Of a stretch of 41,935 nt of DNA, positions 7,475-16,071 are shown one piece after another. A program made the position numbers and the translations under genes. This DNA is from an uncultured Bacteroidales bacterium (GTDB lineage Bacteria > Bacteroidota > Bacteroidia > Bacteroidales > F082), in NCBI GenBank assembly GCA_946185535.1, contig CAMHJX010000026.1:1-41935 (forward strand). The letters are read 5' to 3'. Position 1 is the first letter of the stretch; the number at the start of each line of letters is the position of its first letter. Below the pieces are notes generated by a model that ran no database searches, was not told where the DNA came from, and saw only the letters and a program-made list of their open reading frames with translations.

Positions 7475-10400
7475 TCAATTTGTTGTTTTACTCGTTCTAA
7501 AGATTTGCCAATACATCACGGGCATCACGGCCAGAATGATGACCATCGAGAGCACCACACCAAAGCAAATGACTACGCCCATGGGCATCCAAAGCGGGTT
7601 GCGGGAGATGATCATCGGCAACACACCCAAGGCAGTGGTGGCCGAGGTGAGGAAAATGGGCCTCATGCGGCGGCTGCCGGCTTTCATGGCGGCTTCCTTG
7701 GTGGGCAAGCCCTCCTCGGTGCGAAGTGTCTCGGCATATTCGTACATAACGATGCCATTCCTCATGATGATACCAATCAAGCTGACGATACCCAACAAGG
7801 AAGTCATGCCGAAGTCGAGGCCAAAGAGCCACTCGCCGAAGAAAGCGCCGAACATGCACAAGGCGCTGGAACCCAAGGTGAGAATGGCCAAATTCAACTT
7901 CTTGAAATAGGCCACCAAGAATACCAAAAGCACCAAAATGGCAGCAATCAAACTCCAAAGCAGCTGCGGGATGACGCTGGTGTTGAGCGATGAAAGGCCT
8001 CCGTATTCGATGCTCACGCCTTCGGGCAGATTGGGCGTGATTTCCTTATTGATGTACTGTTGAATCTTCTTCATGCTCACCGTCTGCGGCTTCCAGAATT
8101 TCATGTCTGCCGCCACGGTAATGGCATTTTTGCCGTTGCGGTGCACCAACTGCGCGGGATGCCACTCGGGACTGATGTCGGCTACCTGACGGAGTGGCAC
8201 ATTGGTGCCAGGCACCATGGTCGGAATCAGTTGGTTTTGGACGGATTCGTAGTTGTTGGGGTCGTAGTTTTGCTGGGAGTACAACCGCACGGGGATGCCT
8301 CGACTGCCTTCCCAAACGGTAGTCAAGGGCTGGCCGTTGAGGCTGCTGGCCAAATCCAAGGAGAGGAAGCCTTTAGTAAGCCCCAAACGGGCACATTCCT
8401 CGGGTTTCATGGTCACCTTCACCGACGACAGCTGCTCGTCGTAATCGGTGTGCACCCAGCGCAACTCCTTGTCAAGGGTGAGCATATAGTCCTTGATTTG
8501 TTGCGCTACAGGAGCAGTCTTGCTGTAGTCATCGCCATAAACATAAACCTCGACAGGCGTTGAAACGGCTTGATAGTCCAGTTGGCGGAAACGCACGTAT
8601 GCTTCAGGGAAATAATAGGAATACTTGTCATCCCATTCTTTCAGCAAGGCTTCGGTGGTCTTCTTCGAGGTGGTGTTGACGACCAGCTGCGAGAGGTTGG
8701 ACGCGGGTATGCTGGGTGAATAGGTCACATGGAAACGCGGTGCGCTTTCGCCGATGAAAGCCGTCACGGAGGTGACGCGCTTGTCGGCCAGCATCAAGTG
8801 TTGTAATGAGTCGCTGACCTTCGTGGTGGCTTCGAGGCTGCTGCCTTCGGGCAGACGGATTTCTACGGCAAAGCAGTCGCGCTCGGCCATAGGCATCATC
8901 TGCACATGCAAGGCCAAAAACATCAGTACACCCAAGACGATAGAAGCGATACCCATGCCGATGGTAAACAACGGGTGCTTGAAGCAATGGCTCTGCATCT
9001 TGTCGTAGATGCGTTGCAGGAAACCGAAAAACCGCATCTGTGCCCTCACAAAGCCGTTGTGTCGCGGCTTGTCTTCCGGCTTGATGAACATGATCTCAAG
9101 TCCGGGAATGACGAGCATGGCGTAGGCCAAAGAAGCCATCAGCGAAAAGGCCACGGTCCAAGGGAAGAGCTGCACGAACTCGCCCAAAGGTCCAGTGATG
9201 ATGCGCGTCATCGGGAAGAACATGCAGGCGATGGCAGCGGTGGCGATGAACATGGGCATGAAGAGCTCACGGGCACTGCTCACGGCAGCATCGAAGGGTT
9301 TATAGCCTTGGCTTAACTTGTCGATATAGCCGTCGATATTGATGATGGAGTCGTCCACAATCATACCGAGCACGACAATGAGTGCCGCCAAGGTAACGGT
9401 ATTCAATTCGATGCCAAAGAGATACATCATCCCAATGCTGAATGCCGTACAAATAGGCAGTCCCGAGCTGGCGATGAGGGCCGTGCGGAAGGGAAACAGC
9501 AGCAGCATGACCACGATGACGACGATCATGGAGATGACCAAATCGCGGAGGAACGAACTCACCGACTTTTGCACCACCTTAGGCTGGTCGGTAATGCGAT
9601 AAAGCTTCACGCTGTCGGGAAGAGTGGCCTTGAACTCTGATAGAACCTTCTCCACTTCCCTTCCAAAGGCTACAATGTTGTAGCCCTTACGCATCTCCAC
9701 GCTAATAATCAAGGCATCGTTGCCGTTGAAGTTGACCACCTTGGATGACTCGGCCATACGGCGTTCAACGGTGGCCACATCGCGCAGGCGGATGGTGTTG
9801 CCCGCCGCGTCGGAATAGATGATCTGCTCTTCGAGTTCCTGCTCGCTGACCATGGGGTTCTCAATGTGCAACGGCTGGTCGAAGTCATCGCCCTGCATGG
9901 TGCCTGTGGTAGTAAGCAGGCCTTGCGAAGCGTATTGCAACATCAGTGTATTGGGGCTGATGCCGTAGAACGAAAGCTTTTCCTTATCGATAAAGACAGC
10001 GATCTCCTCGTTTTGCTCGCCCATCACGCGCACATTGCCCATCTCGGGGATAGCACGCAGGCGGTGGGTGAGGTCGTCGGTGTAGTCGTGCATCTCGCGG
10101 TAGGTCTTGTCGGCCGACTCCATGGCGATGAGCAGCGAAGAGGTATTGCCGAAGTCATCGATGACAGCGATGGCCAACACGCCCGCAGGAAAGTTCAAAG
10201 CCTTGGATTCATTGATCTTATGCCGTATCTTCGACCAAGCGATGTCCTTGTCCTTCACCGACTCATCGAGGCTGGTGTAGATGTAGCACATCCCCTCTTT
10301 AGTAACAGAATAGGTGTTCTTGCGGTCTACCTCGGGCATTTCAAACAGCAGCTGTTCCAAGGGCTTGGTAAGCTGGGCTTCCACCTCCTCGGAGTTGGCG

Positions 10401-10579
10401 CCAGGATACACGCCTGCCACGATGCCCAAGCGGATGGTATAGGCCGGAAACTCATCCTTCTTCATGTCGACAAGGGCATAGATACCGAAGGCCACAATGA
10501 CCGCCACGACTGCCCAAACAATCTTCTGGCGCAGTATGCTGCCGCTGATGATACCCGTATTTCGTTTTAACTTATTCAT
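7475..10579 (-). CDS. RND-family efflux permease
   Basis: A 1034-residue inner-membrane proton-driven pump of the AcrB/HAE type. It has the tandem duplicated layout: an N-terminal membrane helix (IVWAVVAVIVAFGIYALV), a large periplasmic loop (about 35-330), a six-helix bundle, a second helix and loop (about 520-860) and a second bundle. The proton-relay segment is LGMIVDDSIINIDGYID, which keeps the two adjacent aspartates of the GxxVDD motif, and the second half carries IIMRNGIVMYEY. The N-terminal G-x-Y-P-G-A-N-S-E-E-V-E pattern is the usual porter signature. Substrate cannot be told from sequence. It lies in an operon with the adaptor upstream and the channel downstream. Confidence 0.95.
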   Translation of the reverse strand: MNKLKRNTGIISGSILRQKIVWAVVAVIVAFGIYALVDMKKDEFPAYTIRLGIVAGVYPGANSEEVEAQLTKPLEQLLFEMPEVDRKNTYSVTKEGMCYIYTSLDESVKDKDIAWSKIRHKINESKALNFPAGVLAIAVIDDFGNTSSLLIAMESADKTYREMHDYTDDLTHRLRAIPEMGNVRVMGEQNEEIAVFIDKEKLSFYGISPNTLMLQYASQGLLTTTGTMQGDDFDQPLHIENPMVSEQELEEQIIYSDAAGNTIRLRDVATVERRMAESSKVVNFNGNDALIISVEMRKGYNIVAFGREVEKVLSEFKATLPDSVKLYRITDQPKVVQKSVSSFLRDLVISMIVVIVVMLLLFPFRTALIASSGLPICTAFSIGMMYLFGIELNTVTLAALIVVLGMIVDDSIINIDGYIDKLSQGYKPFDAAVSSARELFMPMFIATAAIACMFFPMTRIITGPLGEFVQLFPWTVAFSLMASLAYAMLVIPGLEIMFIKPEDKPRHNGFVRAQMRFFGFLQRIYDKMQSHCFKHPLFTIGMGIASIVLGVLMFLALHVQMMPMAERDCFAVEIRLPEGSSLEATTKVSDSLQHLMLADKRVTSVTAFIGESAPRFHVTYSPSIPASNLSQLVVNTTSKKTTEALLKEWDDKYSYYFPEAYVRFRQLDYQAVSTPVEVYVYGDDYSKTAPVAQQIKDYMLTLDKELRWVHTDYDEQLSSVKVTMKPEECARLGLTKGFLSLDLASSLNGQPLTTVWEGSRGIPVRLYSQQNYDPNNYESVQNQLIPTMVPGTNVPLRQVADISPEWHPAQLVHRNGKNAITVAADMKFWKPQTVSMKKIQQYINKEITPNLPEGVSIEYGGLSSLNTSVIPQLLWSLIAAILVLLVFLVAYFKKLNLAILTLGSSALCMFGAFFGEWLFGLDFGMTSLLGIVSLIGIIMRNGIVMYEYAETLRTEEGLPTKEAAMKAGSRRMRPIFLTSATTALGVLPMIISRNPLWMPMGVVICFGVVLSMVIILAVMPVMYWQIFRTSKTTN

Positions 10580-10594
10580 TAAGTTTTTCTTTTA

Positions 10595-10690
10595 ATGCTG
10601 AATTATGAATGCTGAATGCTGAATGAAGGGCGAAGCCCCGCGTCGCATCGCGACATTCATCATTCATCATTCCGCATTCCACATTCCACT
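10595..10690. repeat. GAATGCTGAATG-type inverted repeat inside the efflux operon
   Basis: Several tandem GAATGCTGAATG-like units on one side face ATTCATCATTC units on the other, with a GGGCGAAGCCCCG mini-hairpin between. It separates the permease from the adaptor and overlaps the last codons of the adaptor gene. The same family recurs at 15966-16066 and 29480-29554. Confidence 0.75.
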
Positions 10691-11715
10691 TTCATTCCTT
10701 CACTAACCTTCTGATATCCTTCTACGATGACGATGTCGCCACTATGCAAGCCTTTGCTCACCACCACACCCGTGCCCGAATAGCCCGAGATGGTGATGTT
10801 TTGCCTCGTAGCGCGACCGTCTTTCGCCACCCAAACGAACTTGCCGTCGTTATTAATCAAGACCGCATTGGCTGGGACAACGATGCCATTGTCGATATCC
10901 GCACTCAACACCACTTTGGCAATCATGCCAGGGGTGAAAGCCTCATCTCTTTCATCAATGAGCACCTTCACAGGGTAACTATGTGTGAGCAATGATGAAG
11001 TCATGTTCTTTTCAAGGATATGGCCATTGCAGCGGCGGTTGTCGAGGGCGGGGATGAGGATTTGTGCCTCATCGCCGATTTGCACCTTTGAGATTTCATT
11101 CTCCGGCACGCTGATTTTCACCACCAAGCCCTCGGTGCTGATGATGCGCATGATGGGTTTCAGCGGGGTGATGCTCTCGCCCTTCACAGCGCTCAGGTTG
11201 GTGACAGTGCCATCGAAGGGGGCAGTGACGGTGTTGTCGGCCAGCATGGCGTTGGCCAAGTCGAGGGCCGCTTGGGCTTTCTCAAGGTTGGCCACCATCT
11301 CGTGCCATTTGATTTCGGGGAGGCTGCCGTTGTCGTGTACCTTTTTCAGGCGGTCGTAGGCATCTTGGGCCTGTTCAAGGGTGGCTTGTGCCGAGCGTCG
11401 GGTGCTCTCCATCTGTGGTGAGGATACACGAGCCAGCACTTGTCCTTTGCGCACTGTGCTACCCTCTTTAACATTAAGCGACTGCAATGTGCCGCCATAT
11501 TTGAAGCTGATGTCGACGGTGTTGCCTTCTTCAAGGTAGCCTGGGTAGCTGTTGCGCACCAAGCCTCCCACCGTGTCGATGCGCTGCACACCCACGGTGA
11601 TGACGCGCTCCTCTGCGGGACCGCCAATGAGCTTCTCCTTGAGTTGTTGTGGGTCAGTTTCGCCGCAACCCACCAACAACAGGGGAAGAAGCCAAAGAAT
11701 ATGTTTCGTTTTCAT
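10660..11715 (-). CDS. HlyD/AcrA-type membrane-fusion adaptor lipoprotein
   Basis: A 351-residue periplasmic adaptor linking the RND permease to the outer-membrane channel. It has a lipoprotein signal peptide with lipobox LLVGC (Cys17). Then come the barrel-sandwich half (LNVKEGSTVRKGQVLARV), a helical hairpin (about 95-150), the second lipoyl half (AMLADNTVTAPFDGTVTNLSAV) and a beta-barrel domain with GMIAKVVLSADIDNGIVVPANAVL. It starts 4 nt after the lipoprotein gene and precedes the permease. The last residues (about VECGMRNDE) and the stop codon come from the dispersed GAATG repeat, so the original C-terminus has probably been replaced. Confidence 0.93.
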   Translation of the reverse strand: MKTKHILWLLPLLLVGCGETDPQQLKEKLIGGPAEERVITVGVQRIDTVGGLVRNSYPGYLEEGNTVDISFKYGGTLQSLNVKEGSTVRKGQVLARVSSPQMESTRRSAQATLEQAQDAYDRLKKVHDNGSLPEIKWHEMVANLEKAQAALDLANAMLADNTVTAPFDGTVTNLSAVKGESITPLKPIMRIISTEGLVVKISVPENEISKVQIGDEAQILIPALDNRRCNGHILEKNMTSSLLTHSYPVKVLIDERDEAFTPGMIAKVVLSADIDNGIVVPANAVLINNDGKFVWVAKDGRATRQNITISGYSGTGVVVSKGLHSGDIVIVEGYQKVSEGMKVECGMRNDE

Positions 11716-11719
11716 AGCA

Positions 11720-12220
11720 TTAGTTCCTTATCGCCGCCATGCGGATGTCATCGCCATAAATTTTGAAACTGCTTCCGTTGGTTTCGGCTTCGCCTTCGTA
11801 AATCATGTTGAGGATGAGCGTGTTGTCCTCGTACATCTGTCCAGAGGCCTTAACACGCAGTTCGTTCTTCAACGTGATTGAGTCGCCGGTGAAAAGCAAG
11901 GTGTTCTTCTTGAAGTCGCGAAGGAAGATTTCGTTGTCCTTGCAGCAGGCGTGGGTGACCACAACCTCGCCGCCCATGGTGTTCATCACCACGAGCACGC
12001 TGTCCTTGCCGTTGTCCAAGGCGCTGATTTCCAGCTGTCCGATTTCGTTGGGCAGGCTGACGGTGAAGGAGGCAGGTTCGTCTTCGGCATTGATTTCATC
12101 CAAGGTGACGCTGCCCGAGGTCTTGAAACTGTAGTCGCCGCGAAACAGCGGGGCGTTTTTCTTTTGGCAAGCGGCCAAGGCCATGAGGCAACAAAAGAGG
12201 ATGGGGATGATTCTTTTCAT
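11720..12220 (-). CDS. Lipoprotein at the head of the efflux operon
   Basis: A 166-residue exported protein. The start is placed at MKRIIPILFCCLMALAAC, giving a proper lipobox (LAAC, Cys18); the longer open frame to 12295 runs through a terminator and is rejected. The mature part is beta-rich (FRGDYSFKTSGSVTLDE, SLPNEIGQLEISALDNG), resembling small lipocalin-like Bacteroidota lipoproteins, but I do not recognise a named family. The stop codon lies 4 nt before the adaptor gene, so translation is probably coupled. It replaces the TetR-type regulator often found at the head of such operons. A -7 box (12244-12251) lies 23 nt upstream of the ATG. Confidence 0.72.
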   Translation of the reverse strand: MKRIIPILFCCLMALAACQKKNAPLFRGDYSFKTSGSVTLDEINAEDEPASFTVSLPNEIGQLEISALDNGKDSVLVVMNTMGGEVVVTHACCKDNEIFLRDFKKNTLLFTGDSITLKNELRVKASGQMYEDNTLILNMIYEGEAETNGSSFKIYGDDIRMAAIRN

Positions 12221-12243
12221 TGGTTTAATCTTTGATTTATGCG

Positions 12244-12251
12244 CAAAAATA
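12244..12251 (-). promoter_or_regulatory. -7 promoter box of the efflux operon
   Basis: TATTTTTG on the minus strand, 23 nt before the lipoprotein ATG. It falls within the T-rich tail of the terminator of the preceding gene. Confidence 0.55.
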
Positions 12252-12285
12252 AAAAGAATCCCCGACACATGTTCGGGGATTCTTT
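12245..12285 (-). terminator. Intrinsic terminator of the PPAD-like gene
   Basis: AAAGAATCCCCGA (12253-12265) pairs with TCGGGGATTCTTT (12273-12285), a 13-bp stem. On the minus strand a T-rich run follows. Confidence 0.85.
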
Positions 12286-12297
12286 GGTTTTTCAATA

Positions 12298-12317
12298 AGA
12301 CGCGATGAATCGCGTCT
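12298..12317. repeat. AGACGCG/CGCGTCT palindrome
   Basis: AGACGCG-ATGAAT-CGCGTCT followed by CTAC. It belongs to the GTAGAGACG family also seen inside a coding region at 17624-17657 and at 33180-33207. Confidence 0.65.
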
Positions 12318-12326
12318 CTACAAGGA

Positions 12327-14630
12327 TTATTTCACCACCAATTTCTTGGCTACCACGGCACCATTCTGTTCAATGATATTGACCAGATAGATGCCCTTGT
12401 TCCAATTGGCGGCATCAATGCTGACCACTTGGCCTTCGGCTTCGTGTACCTTTTGTCCAACGAGGTTATACACCTCCACCTTGGCCACATTTGCGCCTTC
12501 CACGGTGAACTGGCCCGTGGTCGGGTTGGGGTAGAGCTTGGTCTCAGCGGAAAGTTCGTTGACAGAGAAGATGTCTTCATTAATGTGGACGGCAATCTCA
12601 AAGATACCATAGTCCGTTTCGATTTCGATGCTTGTTTGCACATAGCCTTTTGCGAAATCCTTCAAACTCACGAACATAAAGGCTTCGTCGCCATTGAATT
12701 CCAAATCGAAAGGTGGAGTGGGGTTTGTTTCAATATTCAGATAATCAGTGTCTTTCTCGGCAATGGAAATAACCTTGATAATAGGAACAAAAACAGATTT
12801 ATTGAAGAAACTTGATTCAATGACCAAAGTTGGGTCATCAAAATACATTTCATTTTGGTACACGAAATTCACCATCCCTTGTTTGCTTATCATAGCAGTC
12901 ACAAGCTTTTCTCCGACAGAGGTCTGAACTTTTATCAAACTTGAAACGTAATCATCAGATGCACGGTTTGCTTTTAGCGGAAAACTGAAAAGGAAACCAA
13001 CCGAAATGGATTCCCCAACTTGCAAGTTATAGGGAAGGTTGGGAGTGTCAGGAAGCAAATAACCACCTTGCTCAGTTATGGCGTTGATTTGAACCGTGGC
13101 ATTGGTCTGGTTTTCGATGGTAAAAGCCTGTTCGTCGCCATTATGCTCAAACCACAGTGTATCCGGCGTAATCACCAACTCGCCCTGCGGCATAGGAGGC
13201 TCATGCGCCTCCATAGTGAAATGGTGCGGGTCAAGGTCGGCAAAAACAGGCTGCGTGTAGCGGTGTCCCGATTCGTCGGCACCAAACACATAATAGTCAA
13301 TCTCCGATTCACCTTGGTAGCCTTTGATGTAGCCGACATATTCGTCAGGATTGCCTGTGGCGGTCATGTGGGCTGTTTGGTAGGCACCGCCATCGATGCT
13401 ATAATACACAAGGAGTGAGTCTTGCTTCAAGTTGGCACCGCTGTAGGCGATGAACTTACTCACTACAGGAATCGAGTCTTGCCATTCTTGCTCGCCGAAG
13501 AGCACATCGCGATGGTCGACGAAGAGCATGTGGAAGTCCATCACGCCACGGGTGCGGCAGTGCAGGGCATCGGTGTTCTCCCAACCATTGTAGGTGTTGT
13601 TGGCCACGCCGATAATCTCATAGCCAGGCATGGCTTCTTGATAGACTTGAAGTGCCTGCTGGTTGTAAGTACTGTTAGTGCCAATCGGCACATAGACAGT
13701 CTTGTTGAGAATAAGGCTGTTGGTGTAAGGAGCCAAAGTGTAGCCACCGGGTTCCTGCACGCGATAAACATGGTAAGGATAACCCCAACAGCAGTTGGTG
13801 GTCGCGAAGTATTCGGCCACTTGTTCGTAATATTGATAGCGTGGATTGCTTTGCGGCAGTTGCGCAATCAAGATCTTGTCGGGAGCGAGGTACTTGCCCC
13901 AGCAGTCCACATGGGCGATATAGTCGCCTTGCGGGTCGATGGTGACATGATAAGGATTGATGCCTAAATAGTCGTTCATTCTTTGACGGACAGTGGCCTC
14001 ATTGATGCCATAGTCTTGCTGGTTTTCCTGAAACACAAGGTCATCGCTCACGCCGTGGCCGCGACCGTCTTCCATCATGTTGCCACCAGTGTGTTCCAGT
14101 CTCATTCCGTACATAGGAATCTGCCAGAAATTGGCGAACACTTGCGACATATTGTCGTCGTTGGGACGCGGACGGTTATAGATGTTGTCGACGATGGCAG
14201 GGTTGCGGTCTTCAAAGATGTACCAAGGACCGTAGTCGCGCACCCAATAGGAGTCAGACTGGGCATTCACGAAGGTGACATTGCTCATGTTGACACCTGC
14301 ATTTTGGAAAGTGCTTTGGGCTTGGCTTTGTTGCGAACCGCTAACGATGCAATATACCATGCAGTTGTTCGATAGTTGCGCGACAAGACTCTCCGGGATA
14401 CCCAAGGGATAGCGAATCATCACGCCTTGCATAGGCTCAAACTCGGCCACAAAACGCGGTGTGCCTGTCGGCGGGTCGGTCTCAACGAAAGTCATGCCAC
14501 GAGATTTGTCGTGCATTTCCTCTTCGGAGAGGTAATGCCATCTCATCCAATCGGGTTTCTTATTGTCTTGAGCCTGCATGGTAACGGCCATCAAGAGTAA
14601 AAGAGTGAAAATAGATAGTGCTTTTTTCAT
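12327..14630 (-). CDS. T9SS-secreted peptidylarginine deiminase, PPAD-like
   Basis: A 767-residue exported enzyme expected to convert peptidyl-arginine to citrulline with release of ammonia. The start at 14630 gives the signal peptide MKKALSIFTLLLLMAVTMQAQ; the open frame to 14783 adds an unlikely leader. The PAD_porph domain (about 50-370) keeps the whole constellation known from Porphyromonas gingivalis PPAD: W129 and D132 (SYWVRDYGPW), R153/R155 (YNRPRPND), Y237, H240 and D242 (YIAHVDCWGK), N304 (YTNSLILN) and nucleophile C358 (TDALHCRT). An Ig-like domain follows (about 380-460), then an extra beta domain absent from the roughly 556-residue PPAD, then a type A T9SS sorting domain (YPNPTTGQFTVEG...KLVVK). 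It probably acts at the cell surface or outside. A secreted agmatine-deiminase-like role is the main alternative. Confidence 0.9.
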   Translation of the reverse strand: MKKALSIFTLLLLMAVTMQAQDNKKPDWMRWHYLSEEEMHDKSRGMTFVETDPPTGTPRFVAEFEPMQGVMIRYPLGIPESLVAQLSNNCMVYCIVSGSQQSQAQSTFQNAGVNMSNVTFVNAQSDSYWVRDYGPWYIFEDRNPAIVDNIYNRPRPNDDNMSQVFANFWQIPMYGMRLEHTGGNMMEDGRGHGVSDDLVFQENQQDYGINEATVRQRMNDYLGINPYHVTIDPQGDYIAHVDCWGKYLAPDKILIAQLPQSNPRYQYYEQVAEYFATTNCCWGYPYHVYRVQEPGGYTLAPYTNSLILNKTVYVPIGTNSTYNQQALQVYQEAMPGYEIIGVANNTYNGWENTDALHCRTRGVMDFHMLFVDHRDVLFGEQEWQDSIPVVSKFIAYSGANLKQDSLLVYYSIDGGAYQTAHMTATGNPDEYVGYIKGYQGESEIDYYVFGADESGHRYTQPVFADLDPHHFTMEAHEPPMPQGELVITPDTLWFEHNGDEQAFTIENQTNATVQINAITEQGGYLLPDTPNLPYNLQVGESISVGFLFSFPLKANRASDDYVSSLIKVQTSVGEKLVTAMISKQGMVNFVYQNEMYFDDPTLVIESSFFNKSVFVPIIKVISIAEKDTDYLNIETNPTPPFDLEFNGDEAFMFVSLKDFAKGYVQTSIEIETDYGIFEIAVHINEDIFSVNELSAETKLYPNPTTGQFTVEGANVAKVEVYNLVGQKVHEAEGQVVSIDAANWNKGIYLVNIIEQNGAVVAKKLVVK

Positions 14631-14648
14631 AGTTCGAAAAATTTGCGG

Positions 14649-14680
14649 CAAAGATACTAATTTGGGATTGCCTACGGCAA
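14649..14680 (-). promoter_or_regulatory. Promoter of the PPAD-like gene
   Basis: TTG, 21 bp, TATCTTTG (-7 box at 14649-14656) fits the Bacteroidota consensus and ends 18 nt before the ATG at 14630. Confidence 0.6.
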
Positions 14681-14787
14681 GAAATCTTTCAAAAATCAAA
14701 TCACAATCTTTCAAAATCAGCTTTTTGATTGTTTTTTTAAATAGAGGATTATGATTAGATTTCTTCGCAAAGCGAATCCCCAAAAAA

Positions 14788-15963
14788 TCACATCAGCTTC
14801 TGATAGAATTGCCACCACTTATCGGGCAACTCGTTGCGCATGGCTTGGTCGTAGTCTTCTTTCGAGCAAGGAATGAAATGGTGCCGCTCGTATTTCTGGT
14901 CATCGTTTTGCAGGAACGACATGTCCATCCACCACTTGCCTGTGATCTTATTGCACAAAAAGACTATATCATTTTGATTATCACTAATCTGTACGATATA
15001 CCGCTTGAAATCATTGCTTCCCAAGGTAGGAATGTCGTCCTGGCGGCCGGAAAAGCCCTCAATGAAGTACCAAATCATCTCGGCGATGAGGTTTGCTGTG
15101 CGAGAGTTGATGTCGTAATGCGGATTGTATTCGAAAAAACCGATGGACGAGAGTTTGTAACTTAGTCCGGCATAGCGCGTCATTTGGCAGGCCTCCTCAC
15201 CATTGAAGCCATTGGGCGACGCGTTTTTCACACCTGGTGCATCGGCAGCGCGGACGGCTGAAATGTCGAAACTCAAGAGGTTGGCATTGCGGATAAGCGG
15301 TTCTGTCAGATCCATATTCTGCTTGATGTTGCCCAAACGATAGGCATCGAAGAGCAACTGCTTCATCAGTTCAATATTCTCCGTATCAACATAATATGAC
15401 TGGTATCCGATGTTGGTGAAGTTGAACAGGAAATTGGGCTGATGTAAAATGATGTGACTCAGATAGGAATGTGAGTTGAGGGCTTCCTTGTCATTGCCAA
15501 TGTCGAACATGGGGTCGATAGCGGCAATGTTGATGAGCTTACCTGTGGGCTCATACACTTGGTACATCGTGTAGGTGAGGTCTTGTCCCGCTCCGATAAC
15601 GATAGGCACGATTTTATTCTTCAGCAGTTCGGTAAGGACTTGGTTGACAGCAAAATAGGTATCATTCAACTCCTTCCCTATTTTGATGTCACCCAGGTCG
15701 ATGATATGAAGCTGAGGCCAATGGTTAAAAAGCTGGTAGAGTGCCTTGCGGATGTAGTCCACACCATCGGCACAGCCTTTATTGTCGACCGCACCACGTT
15801 CTTCCTTGACGCCGACAATGGCCAAATCCACACCTTCGAGGTCAGGGAAGGTGACCTCGCTGCGGTAGATATTGATGCTCTCGCCCAAGGTCTTCTTGCC
15901 CGGACGGTAGGCCTTGCTGAAACACTTCTCAGCAACAGGCTCAAGGAAAATGCTGATGTCCAT
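14788..15963 (-). CDS. Arginase-fold (ureohydrolase-like) protein with degenerate metal site
   Basis: A 391-residue cytoplasmic protein of the arginase/agmatinase/formimidoylglutamase superfamily, type seen in many Bacteroidota. The fold landmarks are present but three metal ligands are replaced: the GGDHS position reads GAGQD (Q127 for His), the DAHxD position reads DPMFD (D150, M152, D154) and the SxDxD position reads SFDIS (D233, S235). The APG and NASPNGF segments follow. It may therefore bind one metal, use another chemistry or be non-catalytic. A C-terminal extension (about 310-391) contains KWWMDMSFL. It shares an operon-like arrangement with the deoxyhypusine-synthase-like gene upstream (108 bp gap holding a repeat), hinting at arginine or polyamine metabolism. 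Confidence 0.82.
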   Translation of the reverse strand: MDISIFLEPVAEKCFSKAYRPGKKTLGESINIYRSEVTFPDLEGVDLAIVGVKEERGAVDNKGCADGVDYIRKALYQLFNHWPQLHIIDLGDIKIGKELNDTYFAVNQVLTELLKNKIVPIVIGAGQDLTYTMYQVYEPTGKLINIAAIDPMFDIGNDKEALNSHSYLSHIILHQPNFLFNFTNIGYQSYYVDTENIELMKQLLFDAYRLGNIKQNMDLTEPLIRNANLLSFDISAVRAADAPGVKNASPNGFNGEEACQMTRYAGLSYKLSSIGFFEYNPHYDINSRTANLIAEMIWYFIEGFSGRQDDIPTLGSNDFKRYIVQISDNQNDIVFLCNKITGKWWMDMSFLQNDDQKYERHHFIPCSKEDYDQAMRNELPDKWWQFYQKLM

Positions 15964-15965
15964 TC

Positions 15966-16066
15966 TTTAATGATGAATGATGAATGTGGAATGCTGAATG
16001 AAGAATGCTGAATGGTGCAATGCACTCTGGGCTTTGCTCCCATTCAGCATTCATAATTCCTAATTC
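15966..16066. repeat. GAATGCTGAATG-type inverted repeat between arginase-like and DHS-like genes
   Basis: GAATGCTGAATG near 16004-16015 pairs with CATTCAGCATTC near 16041-16052, flanked by extra ATGAATG units. Same family as at 10595 and 29480. Confidence 0.75.
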
Positions 16067-16071
16067 AGAAT

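Noticed and set aside
12221-12295. N-terminal extension of the efflux-operon lipoprotein
   Set aside because: It would read through the terminator hairpin of the preceding gene and hide the lipobox.
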